Origin: Flavobacterium psychrophilum
GTDB lineage: Bacteria; Bacteroidota; Bacteroidia; Flavobacteriales; Flavobacteriaceae
DNA: 64,000 bases
Direction of reading: 5' to 3'
Assembly (NCBI GenBank): GCA_945860385.1
Contig: CAMAQD010000016.1
Span: 1-64,000 of the forward strand
Below the pieces are notes generated by a model. The model was given only the letters and a program-made list of their open reading frames with translations. It did not search any database and was not told the DNA's origin. The stretch's first letter is position 1. Each line of letters opens with the position of its first letter. Shown piece by piece: positions 35,284 to 44,465 of the stretch. Position numbers and translations under genes: made by a program.

Positions 35284-36063
35284 TTAGAATTTAGCAAAAA
35301 GCTGTTCCATTTTTGCTTTTTCTTCTTCAGCCAATACGCTATCAACCAAGATTCTTCCAGAATGCTCGTCAGTAATAATTTTTTTTCTGGCAGCAATCTC
35401 TACTTGGGTTTGTGGTGGAATGGTGAAGAATGATCCTGCAGAGGCTCCTCTTTCAATTGAAACAACAGCCAATCCGTTGCGAACGCTAGAACGAATTCTG
35501 TCGTAAGCGGCTAAAAGTCTGTCTTCGATTAAACTTCTATATTCAGATGATTTATCAGATAAGAATGTTTCTTCTTTAGCAGTTTCAGACATAATATCAC
35601 TTAATTCTGATTTTTTATGTTTCAAGTGATTTGATTTAGTTTCTAATCGCTCTTTTGATTGTGCAATGATTTCTTTTTTGTGCTCAATAGAAGCTTTCAT
35701 TTCTTTGATTTGCTTCTCAGCCAATTGAATTTCCAATTCTTGAAATTCCACTTCTTTAGTCAAAGAATTAAATTCTCTATTGTTACGAACTGTTTCTTGT
35801 TGTTTTGTATATCTTTTGATTGCTTCTTTGTGCTCATCAATTGAGTTTTTCTTAACCTTGATCAGGTCTTCAATAGTTTCAAGATCTTTTTTCAATTTCT
35901 CTGAACGAGTGCTTAATCCTGCAACTTCATCTTCTAAATCTTCTACTTCAAGAGGAAGTTCACCTCTTACGTTTCTAATTTCGTCAATTCTAGAGTCGAT
36001 CAATTGTAGATCGTAAATTGCTCTTAATTTGTCTTCAACACTCAATTCTTTTGTAGTCGCCAT
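35284..36063 (-). CDS. Coiled-coil protein related to C4 zinc-ribbon family, cysteines lost
   Basis: 259 residues. Residues about 30-185 form one long coiled coil (heptads around IEDLIKVKKNSIDEHKEAI). The C-terminal 65 residues align with the zinc-ribbon end of the COG1579 family (IPPQTQVEIAARKKIITDEHSGRILVD), but the four cysteines that bind zinc in relatives are absent: the usual CxxC positions read as ASAG and DEHSG. Related proteins have been proposed to act in RNA or protein-complex assembly. It starts 10 bases after the Nif3-family gene, an arrangement conserved in the group, so both are one operon. Confidence 0.82.
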   Translation of the reverse strand: MATTKELSVEDKLRAIYDLQLIDSRIDEIRNVRGELPLEVEDLEDEVAGLSTRSEKLKKDLETIEDLIKVKKNSIDEHKEAIKRYTKQQETVRNNREFNSLTKEVEFQELEIQLAEKQIKEMKASIEHKKEIIAQSKERLETKSNHLKHKKSELSDIMSETAKEETFLSDKSSEYRSLIEDRLLAAYDRIRSSVRNGLAVVSIERGASAGSFFTIPPQTQVEIAARKKIITDEHSGRILVDSVLAEEEKAKMEQLFAKF

Positions 36064-36073
36064 ATTCTAATGT

Positions 36074-37168
36074 CTATAAGTACTTAACTGGATTTGTATT
36101 TTCTTCTGATAAAACGATTGCAAAATTAAGGATTTTTTTCCGAAGAAAATCAACAATATAATTTTTTGTATAGCGTTCGCTTTCAAAATGACCAATATCG
36201 GCCAAAATTAACTGATTTTCGGCTTCATAAAATTGATGATACTTTAAATCAGCGGTCAAAAAAGCATCGGCTCCAGCCTGTAGGGCATTTTTTATAGCAA
36301 AACTTCCAGAGCCTCCCAGAACGGCCACTTTTTTTATTGGTTTTCCTAAAAATGCGCTGTGTCGGATGCCATCGGCTTGCATTTTGTTTTGTACGAAATG
36401 CAGAAAATCTTTTTCATCCATTGGAACAATGAATTCACCAATCATTCCCAATCCAATATTTTGATTTTTGTTTTGCAAATCATAAATTTCATAAGCCACT
36501 TCTTCGTAAATATGATTTTTGAATAGCGCTTTCAGGATTTTGTTTTCCAAATGTTTTTCGAAAGTCACTTCAATTTTGATTTCGTCACCTTCTACAAATT
36601 CAAAGCGTTCTCCAATTTCGGGATTGCTGTGTTCGTTGCCCATATATGTGCCAATTCCCTTCGAGTTGAAACTACAATTTTCATAGTTTCCAATGTTTCC
36701 CGCACCCGCATCAAACAAAGAATTACGGAGTTTTTCGGCATTTTCAGGAATGGTGTACGTCACTAATTTCCGAATTAAATTGGTTTTTGGAATCAGGATT
36801 TTGGTTTTGGTTAAACCCAATGCATCACAAAATATTTTATTTACGCCATCTTGATGATTGTCTAATGCGGTGTGAACTGCATAAATCGCAATGTCGTTTT
36901 TTATGGCTTTTATAATAGCTCTTTCTACATAGTTTTTGCCGGTTATTTTCTTCAATCCGGAAAATAAAATGGGATGAAAACAAACCACCAAATTACAGTT
37001 TTTGGCAATTGCTTCATCGATAACGCTTTCCAAAGCATCGTGGCAAACTAAAACTCCTGTTCCTTCCGTATTTTGATTTCCAACCAATAAACCTACATTG
37101 TCAAAATCTTCGGCATAGGCAAGTGGTGCCATTTCTTCGAGTACAGAAATTATTTCTTTGAGTTTCAT
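36074..37168 (-). CDS. Nif3-like dinuclear metal centre protein (GTP cyclohydrolase I type 2 family)
   Basis: 364 residues. Family blocks: MAPLAYAEDFDNVGLLVGNQ at the N-terminus, CFHPILFSGLKKITG with a metal-binding His, AVHTALDNHQDGVN with another, and at the C-terminus the LADIGHFESERY block giving the last His and Glu. The middle insertion of about 120 residues (PII/CutA-like) is present, as in the long form. Substrate is debated for the family. First gene of the two-gene operon with the coiled-coil protein; a -7 match TAACTTTG lies at 37190-37197. Confidence 0.92.
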   Translation of the reverse strand: MKLKEIISVLEEMAPLAYAEDFDNVGLLVGNQNTEGTGVLVCHDALESVIDEAIAKNCNLVVCFHPILFSGLKKITGKNYVERAIIKAIKNDIAIYAVHTALDNHQDGVNKIFCDALGLTKTKILIPKTNLIRKLVTYTIPENAEKLRNSLFDAGAGNIGNYENCSFNSKGIGTYMGNEHSNPEIGERFEFVEGDEIKIEVTFEKHLENKILKALFKNHIYEEVAYEIYDLQNKNQNIGLGMIGEFIVPMDEKDFLHFVQNKMQADGIRHSAFLGKPIKKVAVLGGSGSFAIKNALQAGADAFLTADLKYHQFYEAENQLILADIGHFESERYTKNYIVDFLRKKILNFAIVLSEENTNPVKYL

Positions 37169-37249
37169 TTTTTATTTTTTTCGAATAAACAAAGTTAGGA
37201 ATTAATAACTCAACTTTTTTATAATGATAAAATAGTATACTTTCGTATT

Positions 37250-38275
37250 ATGAATTTACTTCGCAAAATACTCTTACCCTTTGCCATTTTGTATGGATTC
37301 ATAACCGGTATTCGGAATTTTCTTTACGATAAAGGAATTCTAAAATCCTATTCTTTTCAACTCCCCGTTATTGCAGTTGGAAATTTAAGTGTTGGCGGTA
37401 CCGGAAAAACTCCTCAAATCGAATATTTGATTCGGTTACTTTCGCCAAAATACAAAGTTGCCACATTGAGTCGCGGATACAAAAGACAGTCCAAGGGATT
37501 TATTTTAGCAGATGCGACATCGAATGCTGAAATCATCGGAGACGAACCGTTTCAGTTTTATTCAAAATTCAAAAACATTCAAGTAGCTGTTGATGCTGAT
37601 AGAAAAAACGGTATAGAACAATTACTTTCACAAACTGAAAAACCGGAAATTATTCTATTGGACGATGCTTTTCAGCATCGGAAAGTAAAGGCGGGGTTCT
37701 ATATTTTGCTTACTTCCTATGGCGACTTGTATTCGGATGATTTTATGTTACCAACAGGAAATTTGCGAGAAAGCAGGAGTGGAGCCAGAAGAGCCAACAT
37801 AGTTATTGTAACTAAATGTCCTGCGAATCTTTCGCTTGACGAGCAAAAGCAACTAAAAACTAAATTACAATTGGATTCCAATCAAGAATTGTATTTCTCC
37901 TATATTGATTATGACGATTCCGTTTATTCAGAAGTTAAAACGATGAAAGTAAGCGAAATCAGGAATGTTAATAAATTACTTTTGGCAGGAATAGCAAAAC
38001 CCAATCCGTTTTTCGCATATTTGCAAGGAGAGAATGATGAAAAATTAGTTTTTCCTGACCATCATCATTTTACGGAAAACGATATTAAAACCATAATAAA
38101 TAAATCACAAAATAAAATAATCATCACCACCGAAAAAGATTTCGTGAGACTGAAAGGTAATATTCCAAAAGAGCAACTTTTCTATTTACCTATACGAAGT
38201 TCTTTTCTTTCTGTTGGAGAAAATTTTGATAAAACCATTACAAATTATGTGGGAGCAAGTACAAGAAACCGTTAG
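37250..38275 (+). CDS. lpxK: Tetraacyldisaccharide 4'-kinase
   Basis: 341 residues. Phosphorylates the 4' position of the lipid A disaccharide at the inner membrane. One N-terminal membrane segment (LPFAILYGFITGI) is followed by the Walker A-like GNLSVGGTGKTPQ at about residues 44-56, SRGYKR, and the DDAFQHRKV block with the catalytic Asp. The C-terminal domain ends with TTEKDFVRLK. The purine nucleoside phosphorylase gene overlaps its last 29 bases. Confidence 0.96.
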   Translation: MNLLRKILLPFAILYGFITGIRNFLYDKGILKSYSFQLPVIAVGNLSVGGTGKTPQIEYLIRLLSPKYKVATLSRGYKRQSKGFILADATSNAEIIGDEPFQFYSKFKNIQVAVDADRKNGIEQLLSQTEKPEIILLDDAFQHRKVKAGFYILLTSYGDLYSDDFMLPTGNLRESRSGARRANIVIVTKCPANLSLDEQKQLKTKLQLDSNQELYFSYIDYDDSVYSEVKTMKVSEIRNVNKLLLAGIAKPNPFFAYLQGENDEKLVFPDHHHFTENDIKTIINKSQNKIIITTEKDFVRLKGNIPKEQLFYLPIRSSFLSVGENFDKTITNYVGASTRNR

Positions 38276-39059
38276 TTTTATAAAAGAAAAAACCAATTTC
38301 ACTCCGGAATACGGGGTAATCTTAGGTTCAGGATTGGGTAGTTTTACAGATGATATTAATATCGAATTTACTTTGCCTTACAGCGAAATTCCAAATTTTC
38401 CAGTGTCGACCGTACAAGGTCATAAAGGAGCTTTGGTTTTTGGTACTATCGGCGACAAAAAAGTAGTAGCAATGCAAGGTCGTTTTCATTTTTACGAGGG
38501 CTATTCTATGAAAGAAGTAACTTTTCCGGTTCGTGTAATGAAATATTTGGGAGTCGAAAAATTAGTAGTTTCGAATGCTTCAGGTGGCGTAAATTCCAAT
38601 TATGAAGTAGGTTCAATTGTACTATTGAAAGACCAAATCAATATGATGCCTGAACATCCTTTGAGAGGAAAAAATGATGAACGTTTTGGACCCCGTTTTT
38701 TAAATATGAGCGAACCATTTTCTAACAATATGATTTCTGTTGCTAAAGCTTTAGCTAAAAATCTGAAAATAAAAGTTCAGGATGGTATTTATCTGGGACT
38801 TCAAGGACCAACTTTTGAAACCTTAGCCGAATATAAAATGGTAAAAGTTCTAGGAGCTGATTGCGTGGGAATGTCAACCGTTCCCGAAGTTATCGTAGCA
38901 CGACACATGGATATGGAATGTTTTGGATTATCGGTAATTACTGATATGGGTAATGAGGAAAATATCGAATCGGTTTCGCACGATGAAGTTTTAGAAGCTG
39001 CAAAAAAAGCGGAACCCAATGTGAGAAGATTAATAAAGGAATTGATTTTAAAATATTAA
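38247..39059 (+). CDS. Purine nucleoside phosphorylase
   Basis: 270 residues from ATG 38247 (MWEQVQETVSFIKEK). It splits purine nucleosides with phosphate. Family 2 (trimeric) motifs: GVILGSGLGSF for phosphate, FHFYEGYSMKEVTFPVRVM, VVSNASGGVNSNY, and the base-binding block EYKMVKVLGADCVGMSTVPEV without gaps at about 200-220, including the Glu that pairs with guanine/hypoxanthine. Overlap with lpxK suggests translational coupling, though the two functions are unrelated. Confidence 0.95.
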   Translation: MWEQVQETVSFIKEKTNFTPEYGVILGSGLGSFTDDINIEFTLPYSEIPNFPVSTVQGHKGALVFGTIGDKKVVAMQGRFHFYEGYSMKEVTFPVRVMKYLGVEKLVVSNASGGVNSNYEVGSIVLLKDQINMMPEHPLRGKNDERFGPRFLNMSEPFSNNMISVAKALAKNLKIKVQDGIYLGLQGPTFETLAEYKMVKVLGADCVGMSTVPEVIVARHMDMECFGLSVITDMGNEENIESVSHDEVLEAAKKAEPNVRRLIKELILKY

Positions 39060-39142
39060 ACGCCACTCTTTATACTGCTTTCTGCATTTAATATCACAAC
39101 TGTAAATTCGTAGCTTGTCCCGAAAGATTTTAGGACTTGAAA

Positions 39143-40012
39143 CTATCTCCTGTGTTTCCAGCGTTTGTGCGTCCATAAATAAAATTCAGGAGCTTCGTAG
39201 ATTTGTTGTTCTACTAGTTTCAGGAATTTATCGGTGATTTCGTAATCAGGTACTTTTTGAACGTTTTCTGATAGGACTTCAAAACTTGCTTCGTAGTAGC
39301 CCCGTTTGATTTTTTTTACTTTTAGAAAAATGACATTCATATCATACTTTTTCGACAACATTTCGGCTCCTGTATGAACGGGAACTTCAATGCCCATAAA
39401 TTTTTGCCAATGAAAAGCGGAGGAAACTTTTGGCGATTGATCACTTGCAAATCCGTAAATTGAAAGTAGATTGTTATTTTTATTTTTAATAATATACGTT
39501 ACGGTTTCTTTAGTAGTGATAAGAAACGCATTGAATCGAGATCGAATATCACGAACTAATTTGTCAAAATAAGGATTCGCAATTTTTTTATAAATGGCAT
39601 AACCACTAAATCTGATATACGAATTCATAGAAATTACCCATTCATAACTGGCATAATGCGCTAGCATCATTGCGATACTTTTATCTTGTTCTTCTAGTTT
39701 TTGATAAACTTCAAGATTGGTGAATACGAAACGTTCACTAATTTCTTTTTTGGAAATCGTCATCGTTTTAATCATTTCAAGAAACATATCGCACAAATGT
39801 TGGAAAGATTTTTTTTCGATAATTAATCGTTCTGCATCTGATAAATTAGGCAATGCCAATGCTAAGTTTTCTCGAACTGTTTTTTTTCGGTAACCAATTA
39901 CGTAATAAACAATTAAATATACAAAATCAGAAAGCACGTATAACAATCGAAAAGGCAATATCGATATGCACCATAAAAAAGGGTAAACAATAAGGTAAAT
40001 AATGAAACGCAT
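39143..40012 (-). CDS. Lipid A biosynthesis acyltransferase family protein (LpxL/HtrB-like)
   Basis: 289 residues with an N-terminal membrane segment (PFLWCISILPFRLLYVLSDF, residues 10-29). The HX4(D/E) catalytic block is LAHYASYEWV at about 114-123, and ASDQSPK at about 191-197 fits the second acyltransferase block. It would add a secondary acyl chain to lipid A precursors, or to another lipid such as an ornithine lipid in some Bacteroidota. lpxK lies nearby but on the other strand. Confidence 0.88.
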   Translation of the reverse strand: MRFIIYLIVYPFLWCISILPFRLLYVLSDFVYLIVYYVIGYRKKTVRENLALALPNLSDAERLIIEKKSFQHLCDMFLEMIKTMTISKKEISERFVFTNLEVYQKLEEQDKSIAMMLAHYASYEWVISMNSYIRFSGYAIYKKIANPYFDKLVRDIRSRFNAFLITTKETVTYIIKNKNNNLLSIYGFASDQSPKVSSAFHWQKFMGIEVPVHTGAEMLSKKYDMNVIFLKVKKIKRGYYEASFEVLSENVQKVPDYEITDKFLKLVEQQIYEAPEFYLWTHKRWKHRR

Positions 40013-40138
40013 TAACTATATTTTTTCAACAAAGATAATTCAAATAAATCTTTCAATCTTACGTTTAGAACTCTTGATGTATTTTATAACCATAAATATT
40101 ATTTAGATTTACATTTTTTAAAAACATCCAAATTATTT

Positions 40139-40771
40139 ATGAGTACAATTTTTATTATTGCCGTGACTATTTTTATCAGTTACAAAGGATTTAATGATCT
40201 GCAGTTTTTTCGGAAATATGAATTTCACATCGGCAGTATTCGGGCTGGTGAGCAAATCCGAATGTTTTCTTCTGGTTTTTTACACGCCGATTTAGGACAT
40301 TTATTTTTCAATATGTTCACGCTCTATATGTTCGCTCCTGTTGTGATAAACTATTTTGGAGAGGTTTCCTTTTTATTAATTTACCTAATTAGTCTTGCTT
40401 TTGGTAGTTTGTTGACGTTGTTGATGCACAAAAATGATTATAATTATAGAGCTATTGGAGCATCAGGAGCGGTGACTGGAATTATTTATTCGGCGATATT
40501 ATTGCAACCCGATATGATGTTGGGTTTGTTTTATGTGATTCCCATTCCGGCATATCTTTTTGGTATTGGTTATTTGTTGTATTCTATTTATGGAATGAAA
40601 GCCAAGAATGATAATATAGGTCATACGGCTCATTTTGGAGGCGCTATCGGAGGCTATTTGACAACAATCATAAAGCAACCCGAAATGCTTACAGATAATA
40701 CTTTTATGGTACTACTTTTGGCAATTCCTATTGTAATTCTTTTTATTCTTTCTAAAATGGGAAAACTATAA
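40139..40771 (+). CDS. Rhomboid family intramembrane serine protease
   Basis: 210 residues, six hydrophobic segments. The oxyanion and helix-2 block HLFFNMFTLYMF, the catalytic Ser in GASGAVTG at about residues 107-114, and the catalytic His in the last conserved helix (HTAHFGGAIGG at about 161-171) are all present. It cleaves membrane proteins within the bilayer; substrate unknown. Active-site residues are intact, so it is likely functional. Confidence 0.93.
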   Translation: MSTIFIIAVTIFISYKGFNDLQFFRKYEFHIGSIRAGEQIRMFSSGFLHADLGHLFFNMFTLYMFAPVVINYFGEVSFLLIYLISLAFGSLLTLLMHKNDYNYRAIGASGAVTGIIYSAILLQPDMMLGLFYVIPIPAYLFGIGYLLYSIYGMKAKNDNIGHTAHFGGAIGGYLTTIIKQPEMLTDNTFMVLLLAIPIVILFILSKMGKL

Positions 40772-40821
40772 TTGGCATAAGATTTGCCTACAGATTGTAA
40801 AACATATAAAATAGTATAAAA

Positions 40822-41514
40822 ATGAAAAAAGTAATTTTAATTCTTGCCTTAGTATTTATGGCAAATTCTTTTGCACAAGAACACAAACAAGTGCCAATGA
40901 TTAATGTATCTGGAGAAGGAAAAGTAAAAGTAGCTCCAGACCAGGCGTTAATTTCAATTTCAATTGAAACAAAAGGAACCAAAGCCGAAGAAGTAAAGCG
41001 AGAAAATGACAAAAAGATGGATGGTATTTTGAAATTCATCAAGAAATCGAATATTGCAGCAGAAGATTTTCAAACGCAACGCATTTCTTTGAATCCAAAT
41101 TATGATTACGAGAAAAAGAAATACAATTATATAGCTACTCAATCGGTGCAAATTCTATTGAAAGATTTATCCAAATACGATGCGCTAATGGAAGGTTTAG
41201 TTAATGAGGGAATCAACAGAATAGACAATGTAGAATTTAAGTCTTCTAAAATGATTCAATTGCAATCCGATGCTCGAAAACTAGCGATAAAGGATGCAAA
41301 AGCAAAAGCAGAAGATTTTGTTTCGGTTTTGGGACAAAAAGTAGGTAAAGCGATAGTGATATCAGATAATTCACAAAGTTATATTCCACAGCCTAGGATG
41401 TACGCTATGAAGTCTATGTCGATGGATAAAGCAGAATCAGCCCCGAGAGAAACTTTGGCCATTGGCGAAATGGAAATTATTGCAAATGTAAGTGTGAGTT
41501 TTGTTTTGGATTAA
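40822..41514 (+). CDS. SIMPL domain protein (DUF541)
   Basis: 230 residues with signal peptide (ends ANSFAQE). The domain shows NVSGEGKVKVAPDQALISI near the mature N-terminus, then FQTQRISLNPNYDY and a C-terminal strand IIANVSVSFVL. SIMPL/DUF541 proteins are periplasmic or outer-membrane oligomers implicated in stress tolerance in some species. It follows the rhomboid gene by 50 bases and ends before a palindromic terminator. Confidence 0.9.
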   Translation: MKKVILILALVFMANSFAQEHKQVPMINVSGEGKVKVAPDQALISISIETKGTKAEEVKRENDKKMDGILKFIKKSNIAAEDFQTQRISLNPNYDYEKKKYNYIATQSVQILLKDLSKYDALMEGLVNEGINRIDNVEFKSSKMIQLQSDARKLAIKDAKAKAEDFVSVLGQKVGKAIVISDNSQSYIPQPRMYAMKSMSMDKAESAPRETLAIGEMEIIANVSVSFVLD

Positions 41515-41540
41515 AGTATGTAAACCAAATTGAATCAAAA

Positions 41541-41568
41541 AAGTCCTGAAAATTTTCAGGACTTTTTT
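41541..41568. terminator. Palindromic terminator between SIMPL gene and tRNA-Tyr
   Basis: AAGTCCTGAAAA and TTTTCAGGACTT form a perfect 24-bp palindrome at 41541-41564, with a T-run after it and A residues before it, usable in both directions. Confidence 0.85.
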
Positions 41569-41570
41569 TG

Positions 41571-41651
41571 TGGGGAGAGCAGGATTCGAACCTGCGAAGT
41601 TCACACAGCAGATTTACAGTCTGCCCTCGTTGGCCGCTTGAGTATCTCCCC
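41571..41651 (-). tRNA. tRNA-Tyr (anticodon GTA)
   Basis: On the minus strand it starts GGGGAGATACTC and ends CTCCCCA, giving a 7-base-class acceptor stem; GGTTCGAATCC is the T arm. The anticodon stem GCAGA/TCTGC holds loop CTGTAAA with anticodon GTA. The long variable arm between the anticodon and T arms is the class II type expected for bacterial tRNA-Tyr. The 3' CCA is not encoded. Confidence 0.95.
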
Positions 41652-41814
41652 AAAGCCTTTGTAATTGCACTAAGCGGTTGCAAATATAACAACAGTTTTC
41701 AGGTTTCCAAATATTATTTAAACTAAATTTTAAATTCGTTTTTAATACGTTGGTATTGAATAAAATAAAAAAATCTCCACTGGGGAGATTTTTTTGTTGT
41801 TGTATTTGGAAGTC

Positions 41815-42987
41815 TTATTTAGACAAAAGTGCTGCAATTTTTGCTTTAAGTTCTTCACCTCTTAAATTTTGTGCGACAACTTTACCTGAAGCATCTAGAA
41901 TAAAAGTGGCAGGTATAGACTCTACTTCATATTGAATTGCGATGGGTTCTTCCCAGAATTTTAGATGCGAAACATGCGTCCAGGTCAATTTATCTTTAAC
42001 AATAGCTTCTTTCCATTTTGTAGCATCTTTATCGAGAGATACCCCAACGATATTCAATCCTTTAGAATGAAACTCTTTGTATAAAGCTACCATATTTGGA
42101 TTTTCAGCTCGGCAAGGACCACACCAAGAGGCCCAAAAATCAACAATGGTTACTTTTCCTAAACTTTCTTTCAGACTAACTATTTTCCCTTCAGGATTTG
42201 GTGCTGAAAAATCGGATCTTCATTTACTGTTTGCAGGAGCTCCTTGAACTGGTGGAGTTGCACCTGCGCCAACTGATGGTGTTTTTGCTTCTTTGATTTT
42301 TAACTCAATCGCTTTACCTGGTTTTGTCTTTTTTAAAGTTTCATCAAGGCTGGCATAAATTTGCTCAACTTTTTTAACATCAATAGTTGGGTCATTCGAC
42401 ATTCCTTGTATGATAAGTACACTGATGAATGACTTAGGATGAGTTTCGGCGTAAGTGTTATATTTCTTTTTAGATTCAGTATTTACACCTTCTTGAAGTG
42501 TACTATATTCCTTCATTAATTTATTGATGGTTACTGTATCATTAGTTTGTTGGGCTTGAGTCATTAGCGGAGTGTTTTTCTTTTGAAAACTCATTAACCC
42601 TTTTTGAATTACAAGAAGTTCTTCGTTAAATTTCACAAATTCATCATTGTTGTAAGTCCCTGATACTTTAGATTTATTGATACTATCTTTATTCACTACG
42701 ATAGTAATATCTCCATTTTCTAGTATAAACGGGAATTTCCCTTGAACTCCTTCAACTTGCAACATATGAAAAGAAGGCTCTGTTGTTTTTCCTGTCATTT
42801 CAAATTTTCCGTTTTCTACTTTTACTGTATCAACTGGTATTAATCCCATTCCAGCTGCATCTTGGGATTCCAAAATTATAGTTTTGCCGTTTTCAATTCC
42901 TGTTGCTGTTCCAGAGATAGTGTACTTGGTTTTGCTACAAGAAATTAAAAATACTGTAGCCGATAATAATAAAATTATTTTTTTCAT
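41815..42987 (-). pseudogene. DUF4369-thioredoxin (TlpA-like) lipoprotein interrupted by an in-frame TGA
   Basis: The frame from ATG 42987 codes for a lipoprotein (signal ends FLISCSK) with a DUF4369 domain, then stops at TGA 42222-42220 after residue 255. The same frame continues directly as a TlpA/ResA-type thioredoxin domain with WASWCGPCRAEN, FHSKGLNIVGVSLDKD and SIPATFILD to 41815, 390 residues in all if TGA is read. No usable start codon lies between the TGA and the CGPC motif, so the redox domain cannot be made separately. Relatives are single proteins of periplasmic thiol-disulfide exchange. Either a true nonsense mutation or a sequence error; downstream codons stay intact, so it is recent. 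Confidence 0.88.
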
Positions 42988-43176
42988 TACGTGTTAGTTA
43001 AATGATTTAAGTGTGCAAAAGTATTTAAATAATTAAAATATCAATAATTTTATCACTTAAATTTTTGTTATAATTAATATGAGATTAATTATTTAAGAAA
43101 AATGTTCTTAGAGAGATCCAAAATAGCTTTGTCTATAACTTTAATACGGAAGTTCTAAAAGTTGAAATGGATTTGA

Positions 43177-43416
43177 TTAGTTCAAGACAGAACTATTTTT
43201 TGATTCACATTCCTGAATATTATAGTCAGCGTGATCAATTTCATTTATTGTAATTTTAATGTCCAAATTTACAGTTCTAAGTTCTTTATGTAAAATGGCA
43301 CTCGATTCATTCAATTTGAGTTTATCGTTTATTTCATCTCTTTGTTTTTCTAATATCTCTAAAACGTCCTGTGCTTTTTTGCGTTGAGATTTATATAACG
43401 TACAAGGATCTTTCAT
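43177..43416 (-). CDS. Small coiled-coil protein, unknown
   Basis: 79 residues, helical throughout, with heptad-like stretches (VLEILEKQRDEINDKLKL and HKELRTVNLDIKITINEI). No signal, membrane segment or known motif; Cys at residues 5 and 71. Not recognised. It is separate from its neighbours by 130 to 190 bases and has no clear promoter. Coding is likely from composition and lack of a longer competing frame, but it could be spurious. Confidence 0.45.
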   Translation of the reverse strand: MKDPCTLYKSQRKKAQDVLEILEKQRDEINDKLKLNESSAILHKELRTVNLDIKITINEIDHADYNIQECESKNSSVLN

Positions 43417-43508
43417 AATTACAATTTCTTAAAATTTATTGAAAGTGCTAACTTACTTAAAACAAATATTCTATGCAATTTTGGTCTTAAATTTTCGACA
43501 GAAAACAC

Positions 43509-43537
43509 AAAAACACCCCTAAAAGGAGTGTTTTTTG
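43509..43537 (-). terminator. Terminator after the J-domain/KTSC gene
   Basis: On the minus strand ACACTCC, loop TTTTA, GGGGTGT with one G-T pair, followed by a T-run. Confidence 0.75.
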
Positions 43538-43555
43538 TTAAATCTATTTAAAAAA

Positions 43556-43996
43556 CTAATCTTGGTTCAGTGTTTTTCTCCAAGTAAATGCATTTAAAAT
43601 ATGTCTTTTAGCAAATCGGCCAGGGGAGTCAGCATTTACCATTTTCACATAAGTAGCTTTAGGAACACTAATATACTCATAAACACTACCATTAGAGAAA
43701 TTGATAATCAACCTGCCTTCGACAAATTTGTAATCTGAAATAGTAGAAGTTGAGATAGTCTCAGTGTATTCTGGTAAGTTTTGTTTTATTGTTTCTGGAT
43801 TGATACTTACCAAAAAGTGGTAGGCTTCAATAATTTTTTTACTGTTTTCTTCAGCAGCTTTCAAACCATCATCATTCCCTTGAAATTTATCAGGATGCGC
43901 ATCTTTCATCGCATTGCGATAAATGGTTTTCAAATCTTTTAATTCTACTGTTTTTTCTACATTAAGTAGCTTTCTGTATTCAACTATTTTTTTCAT
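43556..43996 (-). CDS. J-domain protein fused to a KTSC domain
   Basis: 146 residues. The N-terminal 65 residues are a DnaJ J-domain: helix II DLKTIYRNAMKDA followed by the invariant HPD (HPDKFQ), then helix III AAEENSKKIIEAYHFL. After a short linker (residues 80-146) comes a KTSC domain: SDYKFVEGRLIINFSNGSVYEY then VPKATYVKMVNA and SPGRFAKRHI. J-domains stimulate Hsp70 ATPase; KTSC domains are small and linked to nucleic-acid enzymes in other proteins. The fusion would bring a client or nucleic acid to DnaK. Single gene. Confidence 0.85.
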   Translation of the reverse strand: MKKIVEYRKLLNVEKTVELKDLKTIYRNAMKDAHPDKFQGNDDGLKAAEENSKKIIEAYHFLVSINPETIKQNLPEYTETISTSTISDYKFVEGRLIINFSNGSVYEYISVPKATYVKMVNADSPGRFAKRHILNAFTWRKTLNQD

Positions 43997-44124
43997 AAAA
44001 GGTAACTAGCTGTCTTTTAATGTGAAACCAATAAAATTAGGTATCAAAATTGACAATTTTTTGCAAAGGTACACTTTTTTTTAAGTTTTCAATTTTTGAC
44101 TTTAAAAAAAATAGATAATACTAT

Positions 44125-44379
44125 TTATTGCTGAGGCTTATTATTGGCTTTATCGAAATTTTTAGACTTTTTTGGATATTTATTGTAATTAATGTCACTT
44201 GGGTTTTCGATAACTGATTTTATAGTAATCCAATCGCCAAGCTTATGATTGGCCAGTGCCATTTTATAATCTAATAAATATTCACCACAAAAAAAATTGT
44301 TATTTTCGTCCTGTTCCATTATTCCAGTGTAAACTCCTTTTTGTAGCATTTTTTCTTCTGAAGACTTGGTCATAATCAA
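44125..44379 (-). CDS. Small hypothetical protein
   Basis: 84 residues (an ATG two codons in would give 82). No signal or membrane segment; contains MLQKGVYTGIMEQDENNNFFCGEY, which is a beta-strand pattern, and a Lys/Asn/Pro-rich tail (KYPKKSKNFDKANNKPQQ). Not recognised. A -7 match TAACTTTG (44412-44405) lies 26 bases upstream on the minus strand, divergent from the gene at 44466. Confidence 0.55.
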   Translation of the reverse strand: MIMTKSSEEKMLQKGVYTGIMEQDENNNFFCGEYLLDYKMALANHKLGDWITIKSVIENPSDINYNKYPKKSKNFDKANNKPQQ

Positions 44380-44429
44380 TAGGTTTTAATGAAATTTTAA
44401 AGTGCAAAGTTAATCAAATAATAGTTGTC

Positions 44430-44461
44430 TTGTGCTGTTTTCGACTTTCTGATTATCTTTG
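44430..44461 (+). promoter_or_regulatory. Promoter giving a leaderless or near-leaderless mRNA
   Basis: TTG (44430-44432), 21-base spacer, TATCTTTG (44454-44461). The ATG at 44466 lies only 4 bases after the -7 element, so transcription should start at or next to the start codon. Confidence 0.55.
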
Positions 44462-44465
44462 CCCA

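Noticed and set aside
41571-41651. tRNA-Tyr as an integration site
   Set aside because: No integrase and no repeated 3' end of the tRNA are seen in the following sequence.
42218-42224. TGA as selenocysteine codon in the DUF4369-thioredoxin gene
   Set aside because: The position is in a linker and not in the CGPC active site, and no SECIS-like hairpin follows directly.
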